NCBI RefSeq assembly: GCF_030867095.1
Contig: NC_081832.1
Location: 57,645,444-57,709,443 of the forward strand
Length of the DNA stretch: 64,000 bases
From: Alligator mississippiensis
Taxonomy: Eukaryota > Chordata > Crocodylia > Alligatoridae
Direction of reading: 5' to 3'
In this document: in pieces, positions 39,165 to 54,108 of the stretch
How positions within the stretch are numbered: the stretch's first letter is position 1
Layout: the number at the start of each line of letters is the position of its first letter
Made by a program: the position numbers and the translations under genes
The notes under the pieces: generated by a model
Database searches by the model: none
What the model was told of the DNA's origin: nothing
What the model saw: only the letters and a program-made list of their open reading frames with translations

Positions 39165-39510
39165 AAGATCAAAAAAGCCTTTGATCTAGTATCCCATGAT
39201 CATTTCTTGGCAAAACTGGCCAACTGTGGCCTTGGGTCCATCACGATCTGCTGGCTGGGGAATTGGCAAGACCGTTTCAGGCTGGACATAAGGAAAAATT
39301 TCTTCACTGTCCAAGCCCCCAAGGTCTGGAATAGCCTGCCACTGGAAGTGGTTCTGACACCTACATTGAACGCCTTCAAGAGAAATTTGGATGCTCATCT
39401 TGCTGGGATGCTATGACCCCAGCTGACTTCCTGTCCCTTGGGCAGGGGGCTGGACTTGATGATCTTCCGAGGTCTCTTCCAGCCCTAATGTCTATGAAAT
39501 CTATGAAATG
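39165..39510 (+). mobile_element. CR1 LINE, internally deleted 3' copy
   Basis: Plus strand. It begins in RT motif A (KAFDLVSHDHFLAKLANCGL, last base near 39235), continues to CWLGNW, then jumps near 39265 to the C-terminus (RFRLDIRKNFFTVQAPKVWN, FKRNLDAHLAGML, stop near 39414). The rest of RT, including FADD, is missing. The 3' end is 'tctatgaaatctatgaaat'. Confidence 0.85.
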
Positions 39511-39782
39511 GCTTGGTCAAATATATACACACTTTATATTTTTGCTTGTAGTGATACAATTTCTAATAAATGTAGCAATTTCAAGGAAATCATATGATTT
39601 CATAGGGTACACACAAGCTTTACATTTCAACCATTGGAATTACAGTTCCACTGGTTGAAATTACTCTGTAGACAGGCAGTCAGGGACAGATCCAAGGGAG
39701 GTGTAGTGGGGAAGTTGCACCTCCCTTTGTTTCCCCAAACTTTAACAACAGCTACCTGAGAAGGGAAGCTGCATTTCTATGC

Positions 39783-40215
39783 ATAGATTCATAGACTGCA
39801 AGACCTCGGGGGATCATCAGGTCCGGCCCCACTGCACCAGGCAGGAAAGACAACTGGGAGTCAGGTGACCCCAGCAAGGTGACCGTTAGTCTCCTCTTGA
39901 AGATTTCCAGGGCATGCGATTGCACCACCTCTGGTGGGAGCCTATTCCACACTCTAGACACCCTGACTGTGAAGAAGTTTTTCCTAACATTGAGCCTGAA
40001 ATGGTCTTCCATGAGTTTGTGGCCATTACTCCTGGTTTTTCCCAGCAGTTGTTTACTGATGTATGCCCCTGACATAGCTGTAAGCCATTATTAAGTCCAC
40101 TCTCTTCCTTCTCTTTTTCAGGCTGAAGAGTCCCAGGTCCCTCAGCTTTTCCTCAGATGGCTTGATTTACCACATCCTTGCTGAAGTGCAGTGCCCAGTA
40201 CTGGATGCAATAAGA
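39783..40215 (-). mobile_element. CR1 LINE 3' fragment
   Basis: Minus strand. 'atagattcatagactgca' marks the 3' end. The frame 40075-39752 includes RNGHKLMEDHFRLNVRKNFF and SRVWNRLPPEVVQSHALEI. The part up to 40215 is antisense to the preceding CR1 segment with frameshifts. It lies about 270 bp from the plus-strand copy at 39165-39510. Confidence 0.88.
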
Positions 40216-41924
40216 GATGTACATGTAGCTATAATGACTACAGGACTAATGAAACAATATCTTTTTACTACTTTTTGTCTAGTTTGGGCTTTTTAAACAG
40301 AATCTAGAAAATAATCTTTATTGGAATAATCTTATCAAATTATAAAGGAATTAATTTCAATGGACAGTTGTCAATTAAACTTTTTCTAAAAAAAATATAG
40401 AAAATTAGTGCATATTTCAATAAAGTTATATTTGTTGTTTGCTTTGATCTTAAACTTCTTAATGTAGCACTAGGCTCCTAGCATATTTGTAAAGCTTGAA
40501 GTTTCTTTTTAACTGGAGAAAAATGTGTGTTGCTTTTTATGTCACTCTGTGACATTCTGCACCCCGCCCTTTTCAAAATCCTGCATCTACCACCATTCAA
40601 AAGACTTAAACCAGTTAAAAAATAGCTGATGTACTGAGAATCTCCACTGTGTCAGACTAAGTCAAATTCTTAATTGATTGGAGTTCAAGCATTTGAGTGA
40701 ATGCGTTCATACATACTCCTGCTACTCCACGTTCCACACTACATAGCATACTCCTCTTGTTTAGATTTGCTATCACAAAAAAACTCTCCAAGATCTTTAT
40801 TGCTTCAAATGTTTCTCACAAACTTTCATGAAAGCCAGCTTTCCTCATTTCTGATACAGAAGCTAGAGATCATTTTCAGTTCCTTTTCCTTTGTGTCAAA
40901 ACATTCATTTCACATGACTCTAATAGGAAAGCATTTGAATACTTCTCATTAAATGTGCTTTTACACCTTCAAACAAGGATCTATCGAAGGTCAGGGAAAT
41001 TTGTAAGACACATTTTTGGGGGTTTTCAAGAAGAGATTCTGCAGCAACTCTCCTATTTTCTGCAGCAACAAGCTAATTTTTCAGGAGATATTGGCATTCC
41101 CTCAGTTGAATGGGATATGGGAAAACTGATTATTAACCCCTTTTGAGTGGTTTTTGCAGTATTGCTTTCTACAGGACAGATACCAAGCAAAAAATGTTCC
41201 CCTGGCTGATCTTTTATGAGACATGACTTTGTAACCAACATATTTATTTCTTTTACAACTGTATTTTTTATCCCATATTAATCTAAGTAGATTCTATTTT
41301 ATGAATAAGATTACAGCCAGGGAGATGACTCAAATGACTTGTTTTTAGAATTTGATAACTGTTGCATTTATTCTTTTGCAATGTTTCTGCATCTATACAA
41401 TCATGTGTCTTTATTCTAGCAGGTATTCACTGTATAGATATATGTAGAGTTATTTAAGAGTTTGTGTAGGAGGAAGTAGAAAAAAACATGTGGGATGTTG
41501 CAAAAAGAAAGAAAGAAACAAGGGCAACTAAAATAAAAATCAGTTTTCTTATGCTTATGCATCAGAATGATGAGTTGTTTTTCATATACCCTAGATCTGG
41601 CTTCAGCATAGTTGTTTAAAGATGTATTATCTCTGTTTCTTAATCAGTTACATGGTATTTCTAGTCCAAGCATTTAATAGTCATAATCTATATCTGTATT
41701 AAATACATGGATTAACTATCTTTCCAGGTTTCTGACAAGTTATATACCATCTGATATTCCATGGGTCAGAAAAGGTAAAGATTTGGGCCCAAATAACCTA
41801 AATAAGGAAGGGAAACAAATAAAATTTCTTCCTTCCAAAAGAGAAATCTACATTTGTCATATTCGTCAGTATTGCTGTATTGTAAGAACTGCTCATTCAG
41901 GCATAGTAGTTCAAATCACAGGGC

Positions 41925-42130
41925 ACTTTTACACATGCTCCAGGGGTGGAGGGGAGCTGCTCTAATTAAAGTGCCACCATGTCTTGAATATCAGTGTCCC
42001 CATGCTTAAGTTCAATGAGCTTTAATTCAAGCACCCCCGCTGCCATTTTTAATCATGGAGATGCTGATACATGAGATTCAGGAGGCTGCTGGAGAGCAGT
42101 AATTGCCATGCTCACACTGGAATTCCAGCA
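41925..42130. repeat. Dispersed repeat, copy 1 (partner at 58310-58565)
   Basis: Shares with 58310-58565 the order: 'ctctaattaaagtgccacc', 'cagtgtccccatgcttaa', 'caatgagctttaattcaag', 'caggaggctgctggagagca'. Similar words also occur at 33950-34090 inside a CR1 copy. Class unknown, non-coding. Confidence 0.5.
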
Positions 42131-42165
42131 TGTCATGTTCTTTTAAGAAATGATTCAAGTCACAG

Positions 42166-42652
42166 TGGACATGTCTATACATGCAGTTAATGTGGCTGAA
42201 TAAACTCTGATGCAGTTTGCGCTGGAGTTTATTGTTCGCACGCACCACATTTTCAGGTGTGCTTGGGACCTCAGCATGCTGAGCCAAGTCAGAGCAGCCC
42301 TGGCTGGCAGGGAGCTCTGGGGTCAGCCTTCCAGCCAGGAGCTGCTCCAAACCAGCTCAATGTGCTATGGAGGGGCTGGCTGGGGCTTGAGTGTGCTCCA
42401 GTGAAGGACTAGCTGTCAGGCAGTCCCCACACAGAAGCATCCTCATGCCTCAGCCACCCTCATCAGTATCTACATGTGTATTGTAGTGGAGTAAATAACT
42501 GCCATAGGATAGTACTTGTCTGGCAGTACTACTCTACAGTGGAGTTAATTAGTCTACTCCATTCTAATAGCACTACACATGTACATGGTGATATTTTACC
42601 ACAGAGCTAATTAGCCAAATTCGCAGTAAAGGTCTCATGTGGATGCACCCAA
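42166..42652. repeat. MITE-like element, 'tctatacatgcagttaatg' family
   Basis: Left 'gtggacatgtctatacatgc', right 'gtctcatgtggatgcaccca', roughly inverted. The interior matches the 8.1-kb and 59.2-kb copies ('aataaactctgatgcag'; 'gagttaattagtctac'). In the GABRA1 intron between exons 7 and 6. Confidence 0.55.
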
Positions 42653-45073
42653 GTAAGCACTTTCAGTACCTATGGGTTCAAAGCCTAAGGTCTGGATAAT
42701 TTTCCACTCACTGCACTGAGACCTTTCCTGATTAAAGTAAAATGTGAGTATGTATACCCTATTATATCTACACTAATATCCAAACCTTTTCTGCAGAATG
42801 CGGATAAGTTAGTCATTTCTATAGCACCATGCTTCCCTTGCAGGACCCTTCAATAAAATCACTGGACAAAAATGTGGGCAAGAGACAGATGTTGGGACCA
42901 GGAATGCATCATTCACACTGGGGGATGTGCAGGAAATGGAAGGCTATGGAACTATGGAATACTTTCTTGTGAGAGTTCCCAGGGTGAGACGTGGTGGAAT
43001 TTTAAACCCCATAACTCATTTTGCTGTTTGAAAAACTGAGGGGTACTAGGACATCTTAGAGAAGACCTGAATACACAGGATTTCTACAGAAATTATCTCA
43101 TCTTTATTCCCAAGATCCAAAAGACTGAAGCAGATAGGCTTCTTTCCTTTATGGGCAACAGGCATTCCTGAATTCCTGCTAGGTAAAGAAATCCAGATGA
43201 AACTCCATAAGGCAGTTGCACAGGGGTTTTCTCTTCTACATTCCCTACTTAAGTCAGCTTTAGAGGTGAAGGCAGTACAAGTTAGAGTAGAAACCCCAAA
43301 ATCTGGGCCACATTTTTCTCTTTTATTGACCTTTAACATAAGCATATTGGGTAAAATTCCTGCCTCAGAAGTCAGTGGTAAAGTTTCCACTGCCTTCAGA
43401 AAAACTGGCTTTTTATGCCTTACATATTTTCCCATGAACTACCATGCACATCTTAGGCACTCAATAAAAAAATAACATAAATATATTTACACTTGTGTTA
43501 ATTTTGTTCATGTATCACTGCACACTTTAACTCCTTATTTCTGCACCGCAAGCTGTCTCATCCTTGATAACATTAACAAAGCAATATTATTTTGAGGAAT
43601 AACAAAGTTTAAATTCTCTTTCTAGATTTCTATAGAGGGAAACTCTACAAGATCTTTTTTCCTGTACAGAAATACATTTGACCTTATAGGTCTGTCCATA
43701 AATTCATTCTTTAATAGCTACTGCAAGTCTGCATTTTAGGGTTCACTATCAATGAACCCACTCCCTTTGAAATGTTTCTCCATTCCATAAATGACAGAGA
43801 TAAAGGTGTTTTAATCCTCCAGATATAAATGCAGTAGTGTTTTTGAATCACTGGTTCAGTCACATACAGTGTAATGAGGCTACTTCCCCTCATGGAGTGC
43901 TTCTTTCTAATCTATTGAACATTCATTCCTGTCAACAGCATGAGTGCTTGTTGATGGCCAACTCTCAGCTCTTACTTCTCTGAATACATCATGCTCTTTT
44001 AAAAATAGATGTAATTTATTTAGTTGGCTATTTGAAATAGAAAAAACAAATTATCAGTCCAGCTCAGAAATCCTGCCCATTGTGATTTTTTTTTTGTCTG
44101 TACTGAACTGCAAATAATTTCGAAGTCAAACCAGCAGAGCAGATTTACATATCTGTAAGCACCACCAGAAATAAAACTATTTTGCACTTATCCATAATAA
44201 GTTCCATTAGAGCTTTAGAACACAATAATGAATTTGGTATTGAGGCACATAGACATAAGTAACTTCCCCACAGACAAAGAATTACAATTGTGGTAGAGCC
44301 TGGAATTGAACCTAGACGTCCTGACTCACAAGCCTGCTCCTTAACTCCAAGTCTATTCTTCTAACATGGAGTATGGAGGCCCATTACAAAAGGACTTAAG
44401 ATATGTAAATCCAACATATGGATGTTCAAATGAACAGTTATGCTTGCAATATTTTTGGACCATAAGTATCTATTTGAGAAGGCAATTATGAGACTTCAGA
44501 AACATATACTTCAACATATAAATGCCTAAAATTCATATTCTGGCATTAGTCTTTAAATCTACTCTTATAATTGAAACTTACCTTATTTATTCCAATATAA
44601 GACAACCCTAAATATAAGTTGAGCCCCCCATAACTGAATTCAATATATGGAAAATTTATAAATGTGTTATAATTTCCAGGTATAGAATGTGGTTATCAAA
44701 GGTTTGCCTTGAATTTATTCCCTGTCCAGTGCTACAGCAGGGAAAATAAATGTGGGGAATGAGTGTACCTCTTGGCTTCTGCTCCACCCCAGTTCTTGCC
44801 CCTGCAGCTTCCCCCACCACCCCAGTGCACAGACACCCTGTCAGAACCTGCTCTTCCTAAGCACATGGAAGTAAAGGGAGAATTTGAAAACACTGATTTT
44901 GAAATAAATATACCTGTGCTAATTTGCATATCAGTAAAGTACTATGGGTACCCATAGACTAAGTTCATCCAGAATTGATGCATTTTACCCTTTTTGAAAC
45001 TGCTACAAGTTTTACCACAGGTACTCCATAAATATACTTTTAAGTAGCACTTTTGTACCTACTTGTATATAGT

Positions 45074-45475
45074 ACTAACTGGGTGCATTTACACATGCAC
45101 TCTACTGCAAAGTTGACTGATTAGCTATGCAGTAAAGAATCCCTGTCCGCACGTTCACTGGTATTAGGGTGTAGTAAATTAATTAACTCCATAATATAGT
45201 AGTGTCAGGGACAGTACTATCTTATGGCAGAGTAACTAAGGGAAACAAAATGCATGTGTAGATGCCTGGGCCCTGCAATTTATCACTCTCATGCCCCAGC
45301 CAGCCCCTCCACTGCCTAACACCACAACCCAGAGCCTGGGGTTGACCCCCTGAGCCTGCTGCCAGCCCAGACCTTGCCCCAGCTCACTACTGCACCTGGG
45401 AGCAGCTGACTCTGGCTCAAACTACTCCAAAGCTTAATGCATCACATTAATGTCATGTGTAGATACACCTACTAT
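45074..45475. repeat. MITE-like element, inverted orientation relative to 42166
   Basis: Left 'ctgggtgcatttacacatgc', right 'gtcatgtgtagatacaccta'. The interior 'gttgactgattagctatgca' and 'taattaactccata' are reverse-complement relatives of the 42.2-kb copy. Confidence 0.5.
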
Positions 45476-46466
45476 GTATAATATTAGTCCAAAGCCAAAA
45501 GGCTCAGTTTATTTTGCTGGGCCCCACCAGAGTCAATAGTGTTTCAAGCCATGGTGACCTCCCCCACACAAAGGATCCATGTGATAATTAGTTCCCCGCT
45601 CATGGGTGTTCTTATCACTGGGAGTCCTAGGATCCTGCAAAAATGTATATGCAGATGAGGCACAGAGAAATCTGGTCCAGCTCCATCTCATGGAGGGCAG
45701 GGCCACACTAATCATATGTGACAGGCTGAAATGGGGGGTGACAGAGGGATTTTGGTTGAACTGTTTGCGGACCAATTTGGTGAAGTTTGCCAGACATTAA
45801 AGGTTGGCTAAGAAACAGGAATCATTGGAAAAAAAGGAAAGAAAGAAGAGCTCAGCTGTGGGAGTGAAGAGATAGTCTAAATGTATTAATTGTAGTGGCT
45901 CACCATGACTTGAAAAAGAGTCAGTATTGAGGGGGACTGAACACAAACAGCACTACCATATATCTTATTCAGATAAACTGTATTAATGTGTCCTTGTGGT
46001 AGGTTCCTATCAGTATGTTTATTCAACATGGACCATGTGTTTAGAGTAATGCTCAGTATTGGCTGCATTTAATCAGTTTCATAGTTGGTTTCCATTACTC
46101 AGTACATACTACTTTTGGCAGCAACTTAGTGATAGATAACAGGATTTTTCATATGCAAATATGAGTTCCTTTTTTTCCCCATTCTGGCTGGGGTGGGGAG
46201 GGGGAAGCCTTATTTTATACTCAAGTAAATATGGGAATTAATTTTAAATGCATTCTAAACTCTATATATATGTTCATTTTGATATTCAGTTCAATCATGA
46301 ATATAGCTACTGTATAAGGACCCACTGCTATTTGAGATTACAGGGTCTGCCTATTAAGAAACACTTTCAAGAAACACACTGTATCTCCTAGTCTGTAACA
46401 ACTTTAACAGTTAAAAGTAATTTATCAATGTAAACCCTTATTTCCCCACAGGACAATGATTTATTA

Positions 46467-47145
<679 letters not shown>

Positions 47146-50100
47146 CCAAAAAAAAAGTTTGTCAATTCACTGTAGCATGAAGCAGACAGAAGAGCATGAG
47201 CATCTTATTTAGCTGTCCTGATTTGTAGGCTAGGAGTTTAGTATATCAGTTTGTGAGATGTACATAGAAGCTGGGGAGATGGAGTTGGATTGAGAACAGG
47301 ATTTCAAAACGGCTGAAAACTATAAATTCCATTGGAAGTCATTGGATTTGTCAGTGCTCAGTTTTTTTGCAATCAGTTTGTCTAGTTATGTAACTACAGA
47401 CTGTCAGCTTTGGTTTGACATTTGTGTTGTGGATTTTCCCTCCCAGCTACAAGTTCAGGTGCTGTATGAGTTGTAATATTTACCTTCTGCTCATGTTATC
47501 ACTGTGTGCTTTCTGAAGTGACCTTGAACTATATGGGTGGAAGATGCGAACTGAAATGATAATCAGATTCTACTGGATAGAGGTAAGGAGAACATCTGCC
47601 TTTCTGTTATTGTTCTTGCCAACATATGGCTTTTTGTTGTTCCAAAAGCTTCTTTAGCATTTGTTACACAGAGCTTCAATAAACTGGAACATCCTCCAGC
47701 TTAAGCTGATATGCTGGCAAGTTGTTTCAGACTTGGAGCTGGGTCAAGCATTTACTGGCCTTGACAATGTGGTCATAGTCCATGGAATATGTGTGGCATG
47801 TGTCTGGAATGAGGCCCTTCTAGAATCAGCTCCAGCAAATGATAAATAATAGTGTCAGAATAGGAAAAACTCCATTCCAGTGCAATTCAATACAGGCAGT
47901 CCTGGATAGCCTTGGTCTTGTTGTGCCATTAGTGATAACCATGTGATTTTAGCCTATAGAGTGTTTTTTTGTGACAATGATAAATCTCTATTTAGGTTAA
48001 TACTCCCTTAGGTTCATTCAGACAAATTTGTGCAATTTACTCAAATTATGCAGTGTGTCAGGGACCCATAAGCATTGAAATACAATCCTTATCGGGAGAT
48101 AAACAACTAAGTATCAGGCCTAATCTCCCTCTGTCATATGAAAATCTCAACACAGAAAACCATTGACATCTTTCATCTAAATTAATGTGTTTAACTCATT
48201 TTTCCAAATAAAAATGAAATGGAGGTGATATCATGGCAAAAGATTTTTGATATTCCTAGGTAACCTAAAGGGTGACTAACATGTATGATAAGACCAGTCT
48301 CTGCATGTGGTACACAAAAGATCTGGGCTGGGGGCGGGTGGCAGCAGGAGAGAACAAATAGCACAGCAGCTATGGAGGAGGAAGGGGGTAAGAGTGGCAC
48401 TGAGGAAGTGTGTAAAGTTAATTTGTAGTATGCTTGCCAAAAAGGTTGGCCCCCAGTGAAAAGAATACTGTAAGTAATATACAGTGGTAATGAAAAATAA
48501 GATGATGCACCGTTAATGGTTTTTGACCTGGATGTTTAAAATAAGACTTAGGTATAAGCCAGATAAACAGAAATGGTTTGATAGACTCAGTGATTAATAC
48601 AGAAGGCTTTACCTAGAACTATGAGTTTTCTACCTGGCTAAGTGAACTTAAGTTTCCACAAAAGAAATATTTTTTGTGGACTCCCAAGGCTCCAGTTAAT
48701 ATACACATTGTGACTGACAGCTGTACAAAAAAATTGCCAAGACTGCTATTGCAGGTTTCTTACACACTTAGCATGTGTGTGTAATGTGTGTTTATGGTAA
48801 TACATCTCTGGTGAGGGAGCTTTTAAACATACCAGTCAACATAACATTTGGCTCTGACTAGTTTAAATAAATCATTAGCCCTACTTATTCAAGTCAAGAG
48901 TAAAACTTCGATTGATTTCAGTGCAAGGTCAACCCCCTAGTCCCTATTTAGTGTATTTTAAAAGAAGTCTTATATGCACTGGCATTCAAAATAGGAAACA
49001 AAAAACCGTTCTTGAAGGCCAACTAATGCATGCGAGTACCACTATAGTTTGGGATTTTTTTTTTATTTTATGAATTAAACGTGTGTGTGTATGAATGCGT
49101 GCATGTGCATACATGTGATATTTGATATATTTCTATATATTCACATTATCTGCTTTGCTTTCAAACATTATTTTTAATATACATTAAGATTTCCTTTCCC
49201 AGCTGTTCGTGGCAGTTGTCCAGGTAAATGTGGAAAACCAAGAAGTTTGTGAAGCAAGAACACCCTAACCCTGATTTACCTAGGTTTGATTTACCTAAAA
49301 TTGAAAGAGATTACTTCAGTTCACAATGTTTGTTTCTTGTCAATTCCCTGGACCATCACAGTAATTATAATGCTGCAACATAACTGAAAGAAAGCTTGGC
49401 ATTCAAGCAGATAATATTCCGGTCAGCTGCACTTTTCATTTTCAAGAGTGTTTTATACCCTGAATCCCAGAACTATACAAAATCTTTTGCAAAAGATTGG
49501 CACCTCTTTAAAGACAAAAGATCAGTCCTTTCTCATAGTAAATATATGGCTATACAGAGCTAAGTAGATTATCCTCTTGTCTGATATCCAGTAAGGAAAA
49601 AAATGGGTGTTTTTGTTGACTGCTAAAATAGATCAAGTCACTAAGTATCTATTATCAGTGAAATGACCCATTTCTACTAGGAAAAGAAACAACCATTGAG
49701 GAAACAATTTGTACCATATTAAATTTTCATTTATTTTCCTTCTCTTTTCATATTGAACCAGCCAAAGTAGATGGGCTTTGGTTCTTTTCTTCTTCCAAAT
49801 GCCTTTTCACAAGGCATTCTTTTTCATTATTTCTAACTAAATTGTTAAGATACATATATTTATCTTTAGGTGAATGCTAGATTCACTACTTGATTGTGTT
49901 GTTTGAAATAAAACCCTATTAAAATCAGTGGCAAAACTCTTATTGATGTCAATGGATTAGGATTTTACCCTCTGAGTTGGCTAAACTAAACTGAAAATAT
50001 TTCAGCAGTGGTACTTTGCGTTGTTTTATAAGGTTGCCTAAAAAAATGACATCAAATCATAATTTCAAATTATATTTTGGTAATTCTACTTTGTCAGCAG

Positions 50101-50482
50101 ACTTTTATAAAAGTCACATGGATAGTTGAGAACTTTAGAAAACAATGGATTTGTTTTTAGTTGCAAAATGTGCAAAGTTTGGAAAGGGAGTCATTTTCAT
50201 CTGAATCAGTTCCTCTAACAAGGGTCTATGCTACTTGTCTCACTAGTTTTTGAATTAAAATCAATTACATTAAAGCTTAATGAGGGGTTCAGTAATACCA
50301 TACTGTAACACAATTCTCTATATCTTTGGAATGTAGCCATTTCCCCCTTTCTGTAGGGTGTAGGCATGATGTTAATCCATTTAAATTGCAAAGGTGATAA
50401 AAGTACAAGATTTAAACCATTTAGATTATTTGATCTGATGTGATATACTACTGTAGTGTGAACTTAACAGGGAAAAATCTTA

Positions 50483-50623
<141 letters not shown>

Positions 50624-51361
50624 TTACAGAGCTAGCATACAAAATCATGTAAAATATGTAAAGGCGTCCATAATAAATAAACCATGCATTTTTCTGTATG
50701 ATTGATAAGAGACATCCAGATAAATGTCACATTCTCAAGCTTGAAGGAGGTTGTTTGCAATACAATATCATTTGCCAAATGGAATCTACTATCATCAGTC
50801 TTGGTATAAATGTTTGCTCAGTTCTAGATATTGCTTGTTTAGCCTGATACCATCCATAATTTTTGTAATAGTTTGGGGCCTATTTCTATATATTTCCCAC
50901 AGAATTCTTGTTGCCTTATCAAAGATGCGAGTACTAGGACAAAAATGGACAAAACACTAACATTTCTATGTAATTTCTTCTTTAATAACTATGTGTTATG
51001 GTTTCTAGTTATTGGCATTAACTGTTGGAAAACAGGCCACCTTTTCATATCAATGATGATATAAAATATGAATCTACTATAAATCCAATATAGTTAATGA
51101 GGTATGTTCTATTGATGCCAATGAGCATTGGATTAGATGTGGGGGAATTCCTCCTAAAGACATATTTCTGTTTAATAATGAACGTCATCAATGAGTTAGT
51201 GCAAATGCTACATGGAAGATGGGAATCCAGGAAGAAAGAATTTGTAATCTAGGTTTAAAACTGATTTCCAAAGAAACAAAACTTTTGAAAAATATTGTAT
51301 TTACGAATCCACAGTAAAGCTGAATGTCTGAAAATCTGATTCTTAAGATGCAAAGAACATA

Positions 51362-51702
51362 TAAGTTCTGTTAACCAGCATCTTACAATCCAGCATACTC
51401 AATTAACTGGCACGCTGGCTTATAAAATAAAGTGAAACCAGAAGTGCCCACTGTGGCACTTCTGGTTTCTCCAAAGTCTGAGCCCCCACAGACCAGGGGC
51501 ATAACAGGCTGTGTGGGGCCTGCCTCCCTGTCCCACAGGGCCCACAGGGCCAGTAGGAGGGGTGGCGATGCTGCGGGAGGGGCGGAGGGATGCCCCAGAT
51601 GCGGCAGGAGAAGCGGTGGCCCGGGCTGCTCAATTAACCAGCATATTTTGTTAACTGGCATCCCCCAGGAATGTGGGATGCCGGATAACAGAGATTTTAC
51701 TG
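51362..51702. mobile_element. Tigger/pogo-like nonautonomous element
   Basis: Left 'ataagttctgttaaccagca' and the reverse complement of the right end ('gtaaaatctctgttatccgg') are related, with subterminal repeats of 'caattaac(t/c)(g/a)gca'. The core is GC-rich with a 15-bp perfect hairpin (51434-51448 with 51455-51469). It lies about 170 bp before the Penelope element. Family assignment is tentative. Confidence 0.5.
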
Positions 51703-52619
51703 ATTTTACCTCTAATTCTTTAGATTCATTTCATCCCTTTGAAAGGCATATTTTCAGAATGTTCAGTACTGTTTCACTAAAGATATACGAGTGCTAATGT
51801 CAACCCAACTGAATATAAAACTCATGTATTACAGTCTAATCTGAGTGTAAGGATCTAAATACATCCTCTTTACAGAAAGTTATAAATCCAAACAACTTTC
51901 CCAGCTACTAAAGAACCATCAGAGAAACAACTCCAATACCATACAACATTCCAACCTCACAATCAATGAAGCTGAAAGAACCAGTCAACCCTCAAATATT
52001 ATCAATATCTCCACGTACACACTTACCAAAGCTGAAAAATCTGTCCTCTCTAAAGGCCTTATTTTCTGTCTGGAAAAATACCCTAATAAGATACTACAAT
52101 GTGGAGAACTAGAAGAATTTTTCCGATGCCTCCGTCTCAAGGAATATTTCCACAACCAAAATGAATCCACTTTCAACAACACTTCATCCTGTGACAACAC
52201 AGAGGAAAAGATTAACACCAAAAAATCCAAAAAATTATCAGATTGGACACCTCACAATGGACAAAATTCAAACCTTGACCTCTATATTGACTGCTTCAAA
52301 AAAAAGAATGTACAATGAAATAATCAACAACAAAAACCACTATAACAACCTCTCCTTCTCAGAGAGAAGGGCCATAGAATCTCTAAGATCCAACCACCAA
52401 ATAGTAAAAAAAAAAATATAAAGGAAGAGCTATAGCTATCCTTAACTGAGAAGACTACATAAAAGGAGGCAACAGACGGCTCTCTGACACTACCTACTGT
52501 GAAAACCTAGAGGAAAATTCAACTCCCTTTTTCACCTGAAAACTCAAAATCGCCATCACATCATTTCCATCTGAACTACAAGAAAATCTACACAACTTGA
52601 TTCCCACGCTATCCAATCC

Positions 52620-53205
52620 AGGGACTTTTTACATGCTCCCTAAAATCCACATACAAGGGAACCCAGGCAGACCTATAATATACAACCATGGAATCCTAAC
52701 TGAGGAAATATCACGTTTCATTTAATCCATCCTAAAACCTCTTGTCACCCAAAGACTGAGTTTTGTGTAAGACACAACAGACTTTCTACAAAAACTTCAA
52801 AACACAGACCACCTTCCCAGCAATACCCTCCTAGCCACCATGGATGTTATGAGCTTATATATGAACATCCCACACCAGGATGGCATCCAAGCCTGTCTTA
52901 CATATCTACAAGAGCAAGATTACAACTCAGAATACAGATTTAAAAATATTAGTGAACTTATACACTTCATCCTCACACACAACAACTACAGTTTCAATAA
53001 CCAACACTTCTTCCAGACCATGGGCACAACTATGGGTGCCAGAATGGCCCCACAATACGCCAATCTTTGTATGGCCCACCAAGAAGAATTCCTTGAGAAG
53101 TGCACCATCAAACTCATGCTATACATAAGATACATAGATGACATCTTCATCATTTGGACCAAAAAACCTGCAGTCTCTAATCAGTTTCCATCACAAATTC
53201 AATAA
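52620..53205 (+). pseudogene. PLE reverse transcriptase region
   Basis: The frame from 52840 encodes DVMSLYMNIPHQDGI (RT motif A region), FFQTMGTTMGARMAPQYANL (motif B region) and IRYIDDIFIIW (motif C, YIDD at 53131-53142, catalytic aspartates intact). Upstream, 52620-52700 encodes the fingers (FYMLPKIH). This order and spelling are typical of Penelope-like RTs, which are related to telomerase. Stop codons on both sides disable the protein, although the core of about 120 residues is uninterrupted. Confidence 0.85.
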
Positions 53206-53784
53206 CCATCACCATTGACCGCCCCCCCCGCCCCACACACACACACCATCAGAGTATCTCTTGTCTACTCTAGCACCAACATTTCCTTTTTAGACACTAT
53301 GATCAATACCCAGAATGGTAAAATACAAACCACAATATACAAGAAACCAATGGAACAACATACATATTTACACAGAACCAGCACTCACCCTAAACACACC
53401 AAGAAAGCTGTAGTATACAGCCAAGTCCTCCGATACCACTGAATTTTCACTGAGGAGAACACCCACAGTTATCACCTCACAAATATCAAAAGGGCTTTCA
53501 CCCAACAAGGACACTCTTCCAGAGAGATAGATCATAGTTTTGAAAGAGCCACCCAGATACCACATGAAGAATTGCTGAAGTAGAAAAAGAAAATCCCCAT
53601 GAATTGCACACCCTTGATTATTACACACTATCCTTGCCTGGAACTTATATGGAAAATCCTCAAATAACTGCAATCCAAACTAGAAGAAGACCCAATTCTC
53701 AAAGAGATCTTTCCAGAACCACCCATTCTAGCCTTTAAACAAGCACTAAACCTCATCAATGTCATCACCAGAAGCAAACTTCCA

Positions 53785-54108
53785 ATGGCCCAAAGGACAC
53801 CAAGTGGATCCAGACCATGCCAAGACAAAAAATGTAAAACCTGTCAACATATCTCCACCACTTCCACAATAACTACACCCCACAATAGAACCATTACCAC
53901 GCCTGGATCTTACACCTGCACCTCCAGAAACATAATATATCTCATCCAGTGCACTAAATGCCCTGATGGAAAATATGTAGGAAAAACCAAACAACTACTG
54001 CATACCAGAATGAATGCTCACAGAAAATCTATCAAAGACAAAAATACCCAGTTATCTGTGGGTGCATTTCATAAATCTATCGGATACAAAAAATCATGGA
54101 CTAAGTAA
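53785..54108 (+). pseudogene. PLE GIY-YIG endonuclease domain
   Basis: A 107-aa frame holds cysteines in a CQDKKCKTC cluster, then NIIYLIQCTKCPDGKYVGKT, followed by LLHTRMNAHRKSI. The IIY...YVG pair is the GIY-YIG signature and the Arg in TRMNAHR is the usual catalytic one. This domain follows the RT in canonical PLEs and nicks target DNA. It ends at a stop near 54106, about 370 bp before the conserved 3' tail. Confidence 0.85.

Noticed and set aside
47490..47870. Possible second retrocopy on the plus strand
   Set aside because: Some protein-like stretches, but stops in all frames and no recognised family; too weak to list.
53368..53994. Minus-strand ORFs of 82-101 codons
   Set aside because: Shadows of the plus-strand Penelope coding region.
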